The notes: a model not told the origin generated them from the letters alone. A DNA stretch of 64,000 nucleotides from DATKRB01 sp963794215 (GCA_963794215.1 CAWCCQ010000002.1:434001-498000), one strand, 5' to 3'; positions 18,410-27,536 are shown, counted from the first letter of the stretch. Translations and numbers: made by a program.

Positions 18410-19347
18410 GTGCTCACCTTTCTGGCTGGTGGCGTCGGCGCGGCACGGCTGCTCGACCGGGGTGGTCGACGTCGTCGAACCACTGACGGTGACCGTCGTC
18501 GTCAACACGGGCGACGACATGGTCCTCCACGGCCTGCACATCAGCCCCGATCTCGACACGGTCACCTACACCCTGGCCGGTCTCGACAACCAGGTCACCG
18601 GCTGGGGCATGGTGGGCGAAACGTGGACCACGATCACCGAGCTCGAGGCACTGGGTGGCGAGACGTGGTTCCGACTCGGCGACCGCGATCTGGCGACGCA
18701 CCTCTACCGCACGCAGCGGCTGACCGAGGGAGCCACGCTCAGCGATGTGACCGCAGAGCTCACGGCCCGGCGCGGCGTCGGCGGTGCGACTGCTGCCCAT
18801 GTCCGACGACCCGGTGCGCACCCGTATCGTGCTGGCCGGGGAAGGCGAGCCTGAGGTGGCGTTCCAGCACTACTTCGTCCGGCTGGCCCACTCCGTACCC
18901 GTGCGGGCCATCCGGTTCGCCGGCGCCGACGACGGCCGTGCCCGCGCCCGGGCGTCCTCGACGCGATCAGGTCGGCCGAGACGGTCGTGGTCTGCCCGTC
19001 GAATCCCCTGGTCTCCATCGCTCCTCTCCTCGCCTTGGACCCGATCCGCGACGTTCTTGCCACACGCCGCGAGGATGTCGTCGCCATCTCCCCGATCGTG
19101 GCCGGGTCGGCCCTCAAGGGGCCGGCGGACCGCCTGCTGGCCGAGCTGGGCCACGAATCGTCGGTGGTGGGCGTGGCCCGCCTGTATGCACAACTGGGTC
19201 GGCACCCTGGTGATCGACGAGGCCGACGCCTCGCTGGCCGTGAGCGTCGAGCGCGCGGGTCTGCGCTGCATCGTGGCCCCGACGATCATGTCGGACCGCC
19301 GCGCTGCCGCCGCGCTGGCTCGACGGGTGCTGGACTTCCGTGTCTGA
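18410..19347 (+). CDS. cofD: 2-phospho-L-lactate (or PEP) transferase for coenzyme F420, frameshifted
   Basis: The gene starts GTG 18410 with MLTFLAGGVGAARLL and reads as a 311-aa CofD/FbiA protein once four shifts are allowed: near 18455 (before GVVDVVEPLTVTVVVNTGDD), 18790 (before RLLPMSDDPVRTRIVL), 18950 (before VLDAIRSAETVVVCPSNP) and 19190 (before NWVGTLVIDEADA). Three are extra bases and one is missing, net +2, which restores the frame. The enzyme transfers phospholactate or phosphoenolpyruvate to Fo. Family residues (GGVGAARL, NTGDD, PSNPLVSI, SPIVAG) are all intact. The stop overlaps the cofE start. The symbol fbiA is used in mycobacteria. Confidence 0.85.
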
Positions 19348-20109
19348 AGCTCCCGCCGCGCCGGGGGCGCGCCAGGCCCCGCACCGCGGCCCGGCGCCGT
19401 TGCTCTGTACCCCATCGAGGGGATCGGCGAGATCGTTCCGGGTACTGATCTGGGCGCCGCGCTGTGCGAGGCGCTCCTGGCCACGCCCGAAGGTCCCCGG
19501 CTGCTCCACGGCGACGTGATGGTCGTTACTCAAAAAGTGGTCTCCAAGGCCGAAGGTCGGATCGTGCCCATCGATCCCGACGACATCGCCGCCAAGATCG
19601 CGCTGGTCGAGAGCGAGTCGGTGCGGGTGGTGCGCCGCCGCGGTGAGCTCCTGATCACCGAGACGACCCACGGGTTCGTCTGCGCCAATGCGGGAATCGA
19701 CCTCTCCAACATGGCCGAGGGGACAGCCGCCCTGCTCCCCGTCGATCCTGACCGCTCCGCCCGCAAGCTGCGCGCGGCGTTCGAGCGGCGGATAGGAGTG
19801 CTGGTCGGGGTGGTCATCTCCGACACCTTCGGACGAGCCTGGCGTCAGGGGGTCACCGATGTGGCCATCGGATGCGCCGGGGTCGCCGGCGTGATCGACC
19901 TGCGCGGGACCACCGACGCAACGGGCCGCGAACTGGTGGCCACCGAGGTCTGCGTGGCCGACGAGATCGCCGGGGCCGCGGAGCTGGTGATGGGAAAGGC
20001 GAGCGGGATTCCCGCAGCGATCGTGCGTGGACTGCCGGCCAGCTGGTTACGCGCCGGGTCAGTCTCCAAGGAGATCGTGCGACCGCCGGGCGAAGATCTC
20101 TTCCGCTGA
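19340..20109 (+). CDS. cofE: Coenzyme F420:L-glutamate ligase
   Basis: About 256 aa. GTG 19340 overlaps the cofD stop by 8 nt. The sequence LYPIEGIGEIVPGTDLG lies one frame away from that GTG, so a single indel near 19390-19400 is likely; downstream is intact: VVTQKVVSKAEGR, ETTHGFVCANAGIDLSN and VVISDTFGRAWRQGVTDVAI, the metal/GTP-site motifs of CofE. It adds glutamate residues to F420-0. Unlike mycobacterial FbiB it ends after the ligase domain and lacks the C-terminal FMN/nitroreductase-like domain, so dehydro-F420 reduction, if needed, must be done by another protein. Confidence 0.88.
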
Positions 20110-20219
20110 GCCGCGTTGTCTGGCCCAGCTGCATTCTTCTTACATGAGAGGCTCCATCCCACCTCGGCATCACACTCGAGGCCCCACATGCGGCGGGGAC
20201 GTCGAGTGGAACTGACCGG

Positions 20220-21194
20220 TCAGCCCGACGCCGAGGGCGCCTGCCGGCGGGGCCTTGCGCGGGCGGCGTCCTCGAGCACCGCACGAACCCCGTCGGCCAG
20301 GGCGGTCCACGAACTCCAACCGAGCTGGATGCCGGCCCGCTCGACGTTCAGACTGCTCCGGCGCGGGTCGGTCGGCCGCGGCGGCCCCCACTCGGGTTCG
20401 GCGGTCACGCCGGCTTCGGCGGCCATCAGCCGGTAGAGGTCGTCGACCGAGGTCTCCTTGCCGGTGCCGATGTTGCACACCAGCCCACCTCCGCGTGTCG
20501 CGGCACGCACGAACGCGTCGGCGACGTCGTCGACGTAGACGAAGTCCCGAGTCTGCTTGCCGTCGCCAAAGATGGTCGGCGGCGAGCTCGAAACCAAGGC
20601 TCGGGCGAAGGCGGCCACCACACCGTGGGCGGCGACCCGCTGGCGCGGGCCGTAGACGTTGGCCAGGGCCAGGGCTACGAATTCCACCGCGTGCAGTTCG
20701 CGATAGGCGACGAGATAGTCGAGCACGGCCTTCTTCGACACCCCCGTCGGGGAGATCGGTCGGTGCACATGGGACTCGCGTACCGGCAGATCGGCAGGCA
20801 AGGGAGCGCCGTACAAGGTGAGCCCACTGGCCGCGAACACGATCCGCTCCGATCCAGCGGACCGAGCACCCTCCATCACGTTGAGCGAGCCGAGAACGTT
20901 GACCTCGGCGTCGAGCCCCGGATGCCGGATCGAGTCCTCGACCTCGTCGTGCGCCGCCAGGTGGAAGATGACCTCAGGTCGACGGTGCACCATGAGCTCG
21001 ACGAGGTCGGGGAGGCGGATGTCGAGGTGATGGATGGTGAGCCCCCGCCCACCGGAGGCTCGAGCGTCGGCCAGGTTGGCCAAGGAACCTGTCGAGAGGT
21101 CGTCGACCACGTCGACTTGGTGTCCCTCGGCCAGCAGTCGCTCCACCAGCGTCGATCCGATGAAACCCGCTCCTCCGGTCACCATCGTGCGCAT
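20220..21194 (-). CDS. NAD-dependent epimerase/dehydratase-like protein lacking the catalytic Tyr
   Basis: A 324-aa extended SDR resembling UDP-glucose 4-epimerase: TGGAGFIGS (residues 6-14), VDDLSTG, FHLAAHDEVEDSIRHP, NVYGPRQR and GDGKQTRDFVYVDDVADA are all present. The catalytic YxxxK reads SPTGVSK: codon ACG encodes Thr150 where Tyr is expected, while Lys154 is kept; the Ser/Thr region reads ASGLTLYG. Normal epimerase chemistry is therefore doubtful, though sugar-nucleotide binding could persist. It lies 30 nt downstream of the pyrophosphorylase on the same strand, so the two probably form one operon. Confidence 0.8.
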   Translation of the reverse strand: MRTMVTGGAGFIGSTLVERLLAEGHQVDVVDDLSTGSLANLADARASGGRGLTIHHLDIRLPDLVELMVHRRPEVIFHLAAHDEVEDSIRHPGLDAEVNVLGSLNVMEGARSAGSERIVFAASGLTLYGAPLPADLPVRESHVHRPISPTGVSKKAVLDYLVAYRELHAVEFVALALANVYGPRQRVAAHGVVAAFARALVSSSPPTIFGDGKQTRDFVYVDDVADAFVRAATRGGGLVCNIGTGKETSVDDLYRLMAAEAGVTAEPEWGPPRPTDPRRSSLNVERAGIQLGWSSWTALADGVRAVLEDAARARPRRQAPSASG

Positions 21195-21224
21195 TGCGGT
21201 GGTCTGCTCACCCGATCGTGCGTG

Positions 21225-22301
21225 CTAAGCGGGCACCCGCTCCCCGTCCACCATTGTGCCCGAGGCCAGAACCGCCCCGGCACCCAGCACCGAGACTGGG
21301 CGGACATCACAGCGCTCCCCCACTGTCGCGCCCCGCCCGAGCACCGAGCCCGTCACGCTGGCGTTCGCGGCCACGCGTGCCCCGGGCAGCAGGACCGAAC
21401 CCAAGACCCGTGCACCAGGTTCGACGATGCAAGACGCGCCCAGCGATGAGGCCTCCACGACCGCACCCGCTGCGACAGCGACCCCGTCGGCGAGCCAGCT
21501 CGGACCGACGACCTCGCCCTCGATGACCGGTGATCCCGTGACCCACACCGAAGGGCTGAGCTCGATCGCGCCCGGTGACGGGATCACGCCGCGGCGACCT
21601 TCGAGGAAGTCCCGGTGCGCCTGGACATAGGCCGCGGGCGTCCCGGTGTCGAGCCAATAGGCATCGTCAGCCAACGCGAACAGGACCTCGTCGCGGACCA
21701 TGGCCGGAAAGGTCTCCCGCTCGATCGACACCCGGCGTCCTGGGGCGATTCGGCCGAGCACCGAGGGCTCGAGCACGTAGGTTCCGGCGTTGATGAGATT
21801 GGTCGGCGTCTCGTCGCGTGAGGGTTTTTCGATGAAGGCCTGGACCCGTCCGTCTTCGTCGGTGACGGCGACCCCGAACGCGGAGGGATCGGGCACCGGA
21901 TGCAGTGCCACCGTCCCCTCGGCCCGATGCTCGGTGTGGAAGCGGATCAAGGCGCTCACATCGAGGTCGCTGAGCACATCGCCATTCACGACGACGAAGG
22001 TCTCGTCAATTCCCGCGTGGGCCGCCGCGAAGCGGACGGCACCGGCGGTGTCCAGCGGCTCGGGCTCCACCGCGTAGGAGAGGTGCACGCCGGCGGCGAC
22101 TCCCTCGGGGTAGGCGCCGACAAACGCGTCGGGCAGGTACCCGAGCGAGAGCACCGCCTGGTCCACCCCGTGAGCGGCAAGCGACCCGAGGACGCGCTCG
22201 ATCATCGTGACCCCGACGATCGGGAGCATCTGCTTGGGCGTGGTCAAGGTGAGCGGACGTAGGCGCGTGCCCTCACCTCCCACGAGGATGACGGCTCTCA
22301 C
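21225..22301 (-). CDS. Sugar-nucleotide pyrophosphorylase (mannose-1-phosphate guanylyltransferase-like)
   Basis: A 358-aa protein: an N-terminal nucleotidyltransferase domain with GGEGTRLRPLTLTTPKQMLP (residues 8-27), VVVNGDVLSDLD, IEKPSRDE and NAGTYVLEP, then from about residue 245 a left-handed beta-helix of hexapeptide repeats (VWVTGSPVIEGEVVG, SSLGASCIVEPGARV). It joins NTP and hexose-1-P to give NDP-hexose plus PPi. In streptomycetes and mycobacteria the orthologous position next to cofD-cofE holds the GDP-mannose enzyme, which fits manB in this window. dTDP-glucose synthesis is the alternative. Confidence 0.85.
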   Translation of the reverse strand: MRAVILVGGEGTRLRPLTLTTPKQMLPIVGVTMIERVLGSLAAHGVDQAVLSLGYLPDAFVGAYPEGVAAGVHLSYAVEPEPLDTAGAVRFAAAHAGIDETFVVVNGDVLSDLDVSALIRFHTEHRAEGTVALHPVPDPSAFGVAVTDEDGRVQAFIEKPSRDETPTNLINAGTYVLEPSVLGRIAPGRRVSIERETFPAMVRDEVLFALADDAYWLDTGTPAAYVQAHRDFLEGRRGVIPSPGAIELSPSVWVTGSPVIEGEVVGPSWLADGVAVAAGAVVEASSLGASCIVEPGARVLGSVLLPGARVAANASVTGSVLGRGATVGERCDVRPVSVLGAGAVLASGTMVDGERVPA

Positions 22302-22329
22302 TCGTTGTCGTTCACGCGTTGAGGGTCAA

Positions 22330-23073
22330 CTACTTGACGGTTGTCGTAGTGCTCGACGACGCGGCCGGGGCGGTCGTCGCCGTCGGGGTGGTCGTGGCCG
22401 TGCTCGACCCCGCCGCCGACGCCGCGGCTGCCTGCAGCAGCGCGACCTCGACGCTGGCGGGCTTCTTGAGCGTGGTGCCGCTCGGCACGAACCCCACCAC
22501 CATCAGCGAAGTCTCGGGGATCTTGAACGCGCTCGGGTCGCCGGTCACCGGAGTCGAGGACTTGGCTTCGACGTTGGGCCAGCTGGCGATGACCACCGAG
22601 CCGGGCTTCCCGGCGTCGGGGGTCCCGGCGGGACAATTCTCCCCATTGGTCAGGGTCTTGGAACCGGGATATCGCAGCGAGTCGGCGGTCAGCGCGAGCC
22701 CCTTGTAGCCCGACACGAAGCGCCCGAGGGTGGCGTTGTCACCCGCTTGGCTGGCCTTGGTCGGCGCGATGACGAGGACACCATTGCCTGACGTCGAGAT
22801 ACCGGTGGTGGAGCTGTTCGCTGGCAGTGCCGGCTTCACCGTCCCGCACACGTCGAACGCGATGCCCGCGTACCAGGTCGTTCCCACGGCCGGCTGCACC
22901 GTCGTGGCCGGTTGGCGGTACTCGTAGCGCGAATAGATGATCGAGACCAGGCCCACCACGACGATTACCGCCAGCGCGGCGTACCAGTTGACCGGCACCT
23001 GTCCTCGGTAGGTCCGACCCCCACCGGTGGCACCGGCACGCTGCACCGATCTTCCCGTCGACCCGCGTGCCAT
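22330..23073 (-). CDS. Single-pass membrane protein with Ser/Thr-rich tail, unknown function
   Basis: A 247-aa protein with a basic N terminus and one membrane segment (WYAALAVIVVVGLVSIIYS, about 30-48). The extracellular part has two Cys residues (FDVCGTVKPALP and GENCPAGTP) that probably pair, and it ends in about 35 residues of Ala/Ser/Thr low complexity. It precedes the pyrophosphorylase by 28 nt on the same strand. I recognise no named family; a type II secreted or anchored domain is the safest statement. Confidence 0.7.
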   Translation of the reverse strand: MARGSTGRSVQRAGATGGGRTYRGQVPVNWYAALAVIVVVGLVSIIYSRYEYRQPATTVQPAVGTTWYAGIAFDVCGTVKPALPANSSTTGISTSGNGVLVIAPTKASQAGDNATLGRFVSGYKGLALTADSLRYPGSKTLTNGENCPAGTPDAGKPGSVVIASWPNVEAKSSTPVTGDPSAFKIPETSLMVVGFVPSGTTLKKPASVEVALLQAAAASAAGSSTATTTPTATTAPAASSSTTTTVK

Positions 23074-23087
23074 GGCGGGGGGAAACC

Positions 23088-24080
23088 TTACAGCCTGAAG
23101 CGGGGGCCCCCGGTGGCGGGTCGGGTCAAGGTCAGATAAAGCTTGGCCGTCTCGGGGTGGACGATCTCGACCAGAGCCTCGGGTCGAGCCAACACCCGGC
23201 GGGCGTCGCCGCCAAGCAGCCGCACGAGCCTGGCCATCGTCGACTCGACGCCCGCCCGGTTCCCCTCGAGGTCGGCTGCGCGCAGGAGGCGGCGGTGGAG
23301 TCGTTCGTCGTAGGGATCCGCAAGCAGTCCGCGCCGGGCGGCGGATGCGGCACCCGCCCCGTCACCGGCGGCCAGGCGGACGTCGGCCAACTTGGAGGCC
23401 AGGGCGACGACCGTCTCGCCGATCTCAGCACTGAACCCTTCGAGGATCGGCCAGTCCACGCTGCGCAACCCGTCGAACGGGCGACCTCGGACAAGGGCGA
23501 GCCCGTCGGCCCACCGCTTCGGCTCCTCGCTGTCGGCCAGGGTGACGAGCCGCCACCAGTCGGCACTCACCGAGTCGGCGAGCCGCAAGCGAGCGTGTCC
23601 CCTAGGTAGGTGGTCTGCACCACGGCGAGAGCTGCCGAGCGCTCGCCTGGCCGCCGAGGCGGTTGAGTGCAGGGTGGCGGGGGCCATCGCCCGTTCCGGC
23701 CAGAGCGCGGTGGCCCAGGCCTCGGTGCTCACACCCAAGGGATGCATCGCCAGGTACACCACAAGCTCGCGGCTGGCCGCCCGGTCGAAGTCCGACGCGG
23801 CGCCACGGATGAGCACGGGACCCAGCACGCTCACCTCGACCTCCGGAGCCCCTGGGCCCCCCAAATCGACGTCGGGCGCCTGTGTCGCGAGCGTTGCCAC
23901 GAGAGAGAACGGTCGGGCCCGAACGCCCTTCACCAGAGGGGCGGCTGCCGCTACCGGTGTAGGCCGTGACACCCGGACTACACCGGCGGTACCACCCGGG
24001 CTGGAACACAGGGCTCGAACACCGGGCCGGGAACACGGCCTTGACCAAGAAGCGCGGTAGGCCGCCAGCGCGCTTGACAA
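23088..24080 (-). CDS. BTAD-domain protein (transcriptional activator-like, no N-terminal DNA-binding region seen)
   Basis: A 330-aa reading frame; the last about 230 residues are clear: VSVLGPVLIRG, SRELVVYLAMHPLGVSTEAW, LHSTASAARRALG, then DGLRSVDWPILEGF and a helical repeat region with LLADPYDERLHRRLLRAAD, the bacterial transcriptional activator (BTAD) fold. Homologues in this lineage carry it at the end of much longer LysM/BTAD membrane proteins; here only the C-terminal module is present. The first 90 residues are low-complexity and the true start is uncertain (ATG 24080 is the longest option). It may be a truncated remnant or a compact regulator. Divergent from the TetR gene. Confidence 0.65.
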   Translation of the reverse strand: MSSALAAYRASWSRPCSRPGVRALCSSPGGTAGVVRVSRPTPVAAAAPLVKGVRARPFSLVATLATQAPDVDLGGPGAPEVEVSVLGPVLIRGAASDFDRAASRELVVYLAMHPLGVSTEAWATALWPERAMAPATLHSTASAARRALGSSRRGADHLPRGHARLRLADSVSADWWRLVTLADSEEPKRWADGLALVRGRPFDGLRSVDWPILEGFSAEIGETVVALASKLADVRLAAGDGAGAASAARRGLLADPYDERLHRRLLRAADLEGNRAGVESTMARLVRLLGGDARRVLARPEALVEIVHPETAKLYLTLTRPATGGPRFRL

Positions 24081-24103
24081 GATAGTAAGTAATCACTCAC
24101 TAT
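24074..24103 (+). promoter_or_regulatory. TetR-type operator overlapping a promoter
   Basis: A 22-bp imperfect palindrome at 24082-24103 (left half ATAGTAAGTAA, right half TCACTCACTAT; 18 of 22 positions symmetrical) lies 21 bp before the TetR start at 24125. TTGACA at 24074-24079 abuts it, so a bound repressor would block the promoter. The half-site resembles AcrR/QacR-like operators. It also sits upstream of the divergent BTAD gene and may control both. Confidence 0.65.
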
Positions 24104-24124
24104 TGATCTATGGTCAAGGTCAGG

Positions 24125-24745
24125 ATGAGTGGCGAGGATCGGCGAGCGTCAGTGATCGCCGCGGCCATTGTTGAGTTCGCCCGGGCCGGGTACGCCGGCA
24201 CCTCGACCGAGGCCATCGCCGAACGAGCGGGCATCTCCCAGCCGTATCTGTTCCGGCTGTTCGGGACGAAGAAGGAACTCTTCATCGCCGCCAATCGACG
24301 AGTCGGCGACACGATCGAAGCGCGGTTCGCCGCGGCCGCCGACGGCCTGAGCGGCGACGAGGCGCTCCACGCGATGGGCGCGGCATACCTCGATCTCCTG
24401 TCTGACCCCGACATGCTGCAGGTCGAGCTCCATGGCTTCGCCGCTGCTGCCGCTGATGCGGACATCGCCGCGGCTTGCCGCCAGAGCTTCGACGTCCTGT
24501 GGCACCTCGTGCACGATCGCACCGGGCTAGACGACGAGGCGATCCGCCAATTCTTCGCCCAGGGCATGCTCCTGTCAGTAATGTGCGCCATCGACCTCCT
24601 GTCGGTGGGCGAACCGTGGGCCCAATCGTTCTGTCCCGATCCCAGCAAGGTCCCGACTTCCAACCCGCTCCCCACTCCCAGCACGACCCTTCCTCCCAGC
24701 ACAAAAAGAGCCAGCACCGGCGCTGCCCCGTCCAGCACCGGCTGA
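24125..24745 (+). CDS. TetR/AcrR-family transcriptional regulator
   Basis: A 206-aa repressor-type regulator. The N-terminal HTH is textbook: IVEFARAGYAGTSTEAIAER, then AGISQPYLFRLFGTKKELF. The ligand-binding domain follows (ALHAMGAAYLDLLSDPDMLQ), and the last 35 residues are a Pro/Ser/Thr-rich tail. ATG 24125 is preferred over ATG 24110 because AAGG lies just upstream of it and the earlier ATG is only 6 bp from the operator. It probably autoregulates and controls the MFS exporter 93 bp downstream. Confidence 0.92.
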   Translation: MSGEDRRASVIAAAIVEFARAGYAGTSTEAIAERAGISQPYLFRLFGTKKELFIAANRRVGDTIEARFAAAADGLSGDEALHAMGAAYLDLLSDPDMLQVELHGFAAAAADADIAAACRQSFDVLWHLVHDRTGLDDEAIRQFFAQGMLLSVMCAIDLLSVGEPWAQSFCPDPSKVPTSNPLPTPSTTLPPSTKRASTGAAPSSTG

Positions 24746-24838
24746 ATCCCCGCGACGCGCTCGCGCCTCGGGGTGCCTTGCCGCTAGCACCATTCCTTGG
24801 CCGACAGCCGGGATGGCCAACCCACACATGGAGGTGCC

Positions 24839-26275
24839 ATGACGACCACTCAGCTCCGCGCGCTCGACGCTCCGACCGAGCACGTCAGGCGCTCGCCGAC
24901 GTGGGCCATCGTGGTCACCGGGCTCGCGCTCTTCATGGCCTCGCTCGACAACCTCGTGGTGAGCACGGCGCTGCCAGTCATTCGTGTGCGGCTGCACGCC
25001 GGCTTGTCGGGGCTCGAATGGACGGTGAACGCCTACACCTTGTCCTTTGCCGTGCTGCTCCTCACCGCCTCCGCTATCGGTGAGCGGTTCGGTCGACGGC
25101 GCACCTTCGTCATCGGCATCGGGGTTTTCACGTTCGCCTCCGCGGTGGCCGCACTCTCGCCCAACATCGGCGTTCTGGTGACCGCCCGCGCCGTCCAAGG
25201 AGCGGGCGGAGCGATCATCATGCCGTTATCGCTGACCTTGCTCAGCGCCGCAGTCCCGCCCGAGCGACGCAACATGGCACTCGGTCTGTGGGGAGCCATC
25301 GGCGGCGGGGCGGTGGCGATCGGTCCCCTCGTCGGTGGGGCGGTCACCACCGGATGGGCCTGGCAGTACATTTTCTGGTTGAACGTGCCGATCGGGCTCG
25401 TGCTCATCCCATTGGCGTGGCGCAAGCTCGACGAGTCGCGCGGAGCTGCCTCGAAGCTGGACTTGGTCGGCGTTGGTTTCGTAAGCATCGGGCTGCTCGG
25501 ACTGGTGCTCGGGCTCGTTCGAGGCAACGCCCATGGATGGACGTCGTTCAGCGTCGTGACCTCCTTCGCGGTTGGCGTCGTGTTCCTCGCGGCCTTCGTG
25601 GCGTGGGAGCGCCACACGGCCCAGCCCATGCTCCCGCTCCACTTGTTCACGAACCGCGGCTTCAGCGCGGTGAACGTTGCGGCGATGCTCTTCAGCTTCG
25701 GAATGTTCGGATCGATCTTCTTTCTCTCCCAGTTCCTCCAGACCGTCCAGCACTACTCGCCGTTCGCCGCCGGACTACGCATCCTGCCGTGGACTGCGGC
25801 ACCGATGCTGTTGGCTTCCTTCGTGGGCAAGCTGGCGGACCGCTGGGGCGGCAGGATCCTCCTGGCCGTCGGACTCGGCATGCAAGCCGTCGCGTTGGCA
25901 TGGCTTGGGGTCCTCACCACCCCGACGACGCCCTACGCCGACTTCGTGGCTCCGTTCGTGATTGCCGGCATTGGCATGACGCTGTTCTTCGTGCCCGTCG
26001 CCTCCATCGTGCTGGGGTCGGTCCCGGCGGCGATGGAGGGTGTGGCGTCGGGTACGAACGCCGCATTCCGAGAACTCGGGGGCGTGCTCGGCATTGCGGT
26101 CCTCGGCGCCGTGTTCTCCTCGTCGGGCAACTACAGCTCCGGACAAGCCTTTACCAACGGGCTCGTCAACGCCACCCTCGTGGGGGCCTGCGTGGTCGCC
26201 CTCGGTGCGCTAGCTGCGCTGGCCATCCCCTCGAAACGTCGCAATGCGGCCGGCCTCTTCGTCAGTGGCGCTTGA
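24839..26275 (+). CDS. MFS drug-efflux transporter, DHA2 (EmrB/QacA-like)
   Basis: A 478-aa, 14-helix proton-coupled exporter with ATG 24839 behind a perfect GGAGGT. Family signatures: LDNLVVSTALPVI in helix 1 (motif D1), GERFGRRRTFVIG (motif A), ARAVQGAGGAIIMP (motif B) and GPLVGGAVTTGWAWQYIFWLNVPIG (motif C region). It sits downstream of a TetR gene with a clear operator, the usual arrangement of a substrate-induced efflux system. Its substrate is unknown. Confidence 0.93.
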   Translation: MTTTQLRALDAPTEHVRRSPTWAIVVTGLALFMASLDNLVVSTALPVIRVRLHAGLSGLEWTVNAYTLSFAVLLLTASAIGERFGRRRTFVIGIGVFTFASAVAALSPNIGVLVTARAVQGAGGAIIMPLSLTLLSAAVPPERRNMALGLWGAIGGGAVAIGPLVGGAVTTGWAWQYIFWLNVPIGLVLIPLAWRKLDESRGAASKLDLVGVGFVSIGLLGLVLGLVRGNAHGWTSFSVVTSFAVGVVFLAAFVAWERHTAQPMLPLHLFTNRGFSAVNVAAMLFSFGMFGSIFFLSQFLQTVQHYSPFAAGLRILPWTAAPMLLASFVGKLADRWGGRILLAVGLGMQAVALAWLGVLTTPTTPYADFVAPFVIAGIGMTLFFVPVASIVLGSVPAAMEGVASGTNAAFRELGGVLGIAVLGAVFSSSGNYSSGQAFTNGLVNATLVGACVVALGALAALAIPSKRRNAAGLFVSGA

Positions 26276-26470
26276 GAGCCTCTGCTGGGTGGCGCCTGGA
26301 GGACGCTCGTGGCAGTGGGCCGGGTTGGATTGGGTTGGGCTGGCCGGTGCTCGGCGCGTCGGGGGGCTGGTCCTAGACTCGGCACTGCCGTAGGGCGCCT
26401 CGAGCGGGTCTGGGGCCAGTTGGGCCCTGGCGGGTCGCGGTGCACGGAGGTCGAGGGTTGCGTCGAGGTG

Positions 26471-27400
26471 ATGAACATCGAACCCAGGGTGACCAACACC
26501 TACCTTGAGCATCTGAGCGCCGAGGATCTTCACTTCGTCCTCGCGGCGACTGGTCCGGTGCCCGCCGCCACCACCGACCCGCCCAGAGACGAGCTCCGCC
26601 GTGTGCTGGGAAGCCGACCCGGTGGTCTAGAGGCGCTCCTCGGGGACCGGCGTGTGTTCGACGCGGTCTTCGGACGCATCGGTCCCGACGAGCCGCTGAT
26701 CGGCATCTCGCCGTTTCTCGTGTTCGCGCTGGCCGTGCATGGCGCGGCCAGCGACCTTGGGTCGACGACGTATGTGACCGAGTGGCTCGGCCCCCGACTA
26801 CGGGCGCCCGTCTTCGACGTCGATCCCCTCCGGGAGTTCCTGGCCGAACCGCGGCGCCGGCTCTTCTTGGCCGAGCTCCTGGCGTCCTACACCCACGTGG
26901 CAAGCGGATCGGTCATCGTGCCCACCCGTCGCGGCTTGCGCCGCCAGCGCTTCTCGGAGCTGGACCCGGTTCGCCTCGCCGGTCTCCTCGACGTCATCTC
27001 CGACGCCGATCGCCCTGGGGTCCTGCGCCGACTGGGCGATCTCGCGTTGTTCTTGACCGGGGTCTTTCCCGACCAGGTGGCGTCGCGGGGTTTTGGGCCC
27101 ATCGAGGAGGGTCGACTACGCCGGGCTGGCCGCAGCACCGCCCCTCGACACTCGCCACCGACCGCCGAGGGCGAATGGCTGGGCTCGGACAATGGCGGTG
27201 CGGTGGGCCTCCTCGAGCGGCTCGGGCGGCGTTGGTACGGCGCCGCGTTCGACCTCATGCACCCCCCGGTTCCCGCCGACTTGGCGGTCATCGGCGAGCT
27301 ACCCGAGCGGTTCCACCACGCTCGGCGGATCCTCAACCTCGTCACCGAGCGGTTCCTCTTTCCTCAGCGCGACCGGTGGTTCGGCCTCGGAGCGGAATGA
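26471..27400 (+). CDS. Conserved hypothetical protein
   Basis: A 309-aa soluble protein starting MNIEPRVTNTYLEHLSAEDL behind GAGG. It is leucine- and arginine-rich and predicted all-helical, with EPLIGISPFLVFALAVHGAA, SYTHVASGSVIVPTRRGLRR and LLERLGRRWYGAAF. I do not recognise a named domain. It precedes the STAS gene by 136 bp, with a stress-type promoter in between, so it may or may not share regulation with the island downstream. There are no signal peptide or membrane segments. Confidence 0.75.
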   Translation: MNIEPRVTNTYLEHLSAEDLHFVLAATGPVPAATTDPPRDELRRVLGSRPGGLEALLGDRRVFDAVFGRIGPDEPLIGISPFLVFALAVHGAASDLGSTTYVTEWLGPRLRAPVFDVDPLREFLAEPRRRLFLAELLASYTHVASGSVIVPTRRGLRRQRFSELDPVRLAGLLDVISDADRPGVLRRLGDLALFLTGVFPDQVASRGFGPIEEGRLRRAGRSTAPRHSPPTAEGEWLGSDNGGAVGLLERLGRRWYGAAFDLMHPPVPADLAVIGELPERFHHARRILNLVTERFLFPQRDRWFGLGAE

Positions 27401-27428
27401 ACTGCCCGCCACGAACCGGCACGGTGCC

Positions 27429-27454
27429 GTTTTCACCAAGCTCGCGCCGGGTAT
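27429..27454 (+). promoter_or_regulatory. SigB/SigF-type general-stress promoter
   Basis: GTTT (27429-27432), 16 bp, then GGGTAT (27449-27454): an exact fit to the GTTT-N14-16-GGGTAT promoter recognised by SigB/SigF-type sigma factors of Gram-positives. It lies 82 bp before the GTG of the STAS-domain gene at 27537, the class of gene such sigma factors commonly control. Confidence 0.6.
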
Positions 27455-27536
27455 GTCACGGCCGTCCCGCGTTTGGCAGGAACGAGCCGGAACCGCTGCT
27501 GCCAACAGCAGATCGAAAAGGACCAGGGGGAGCACC

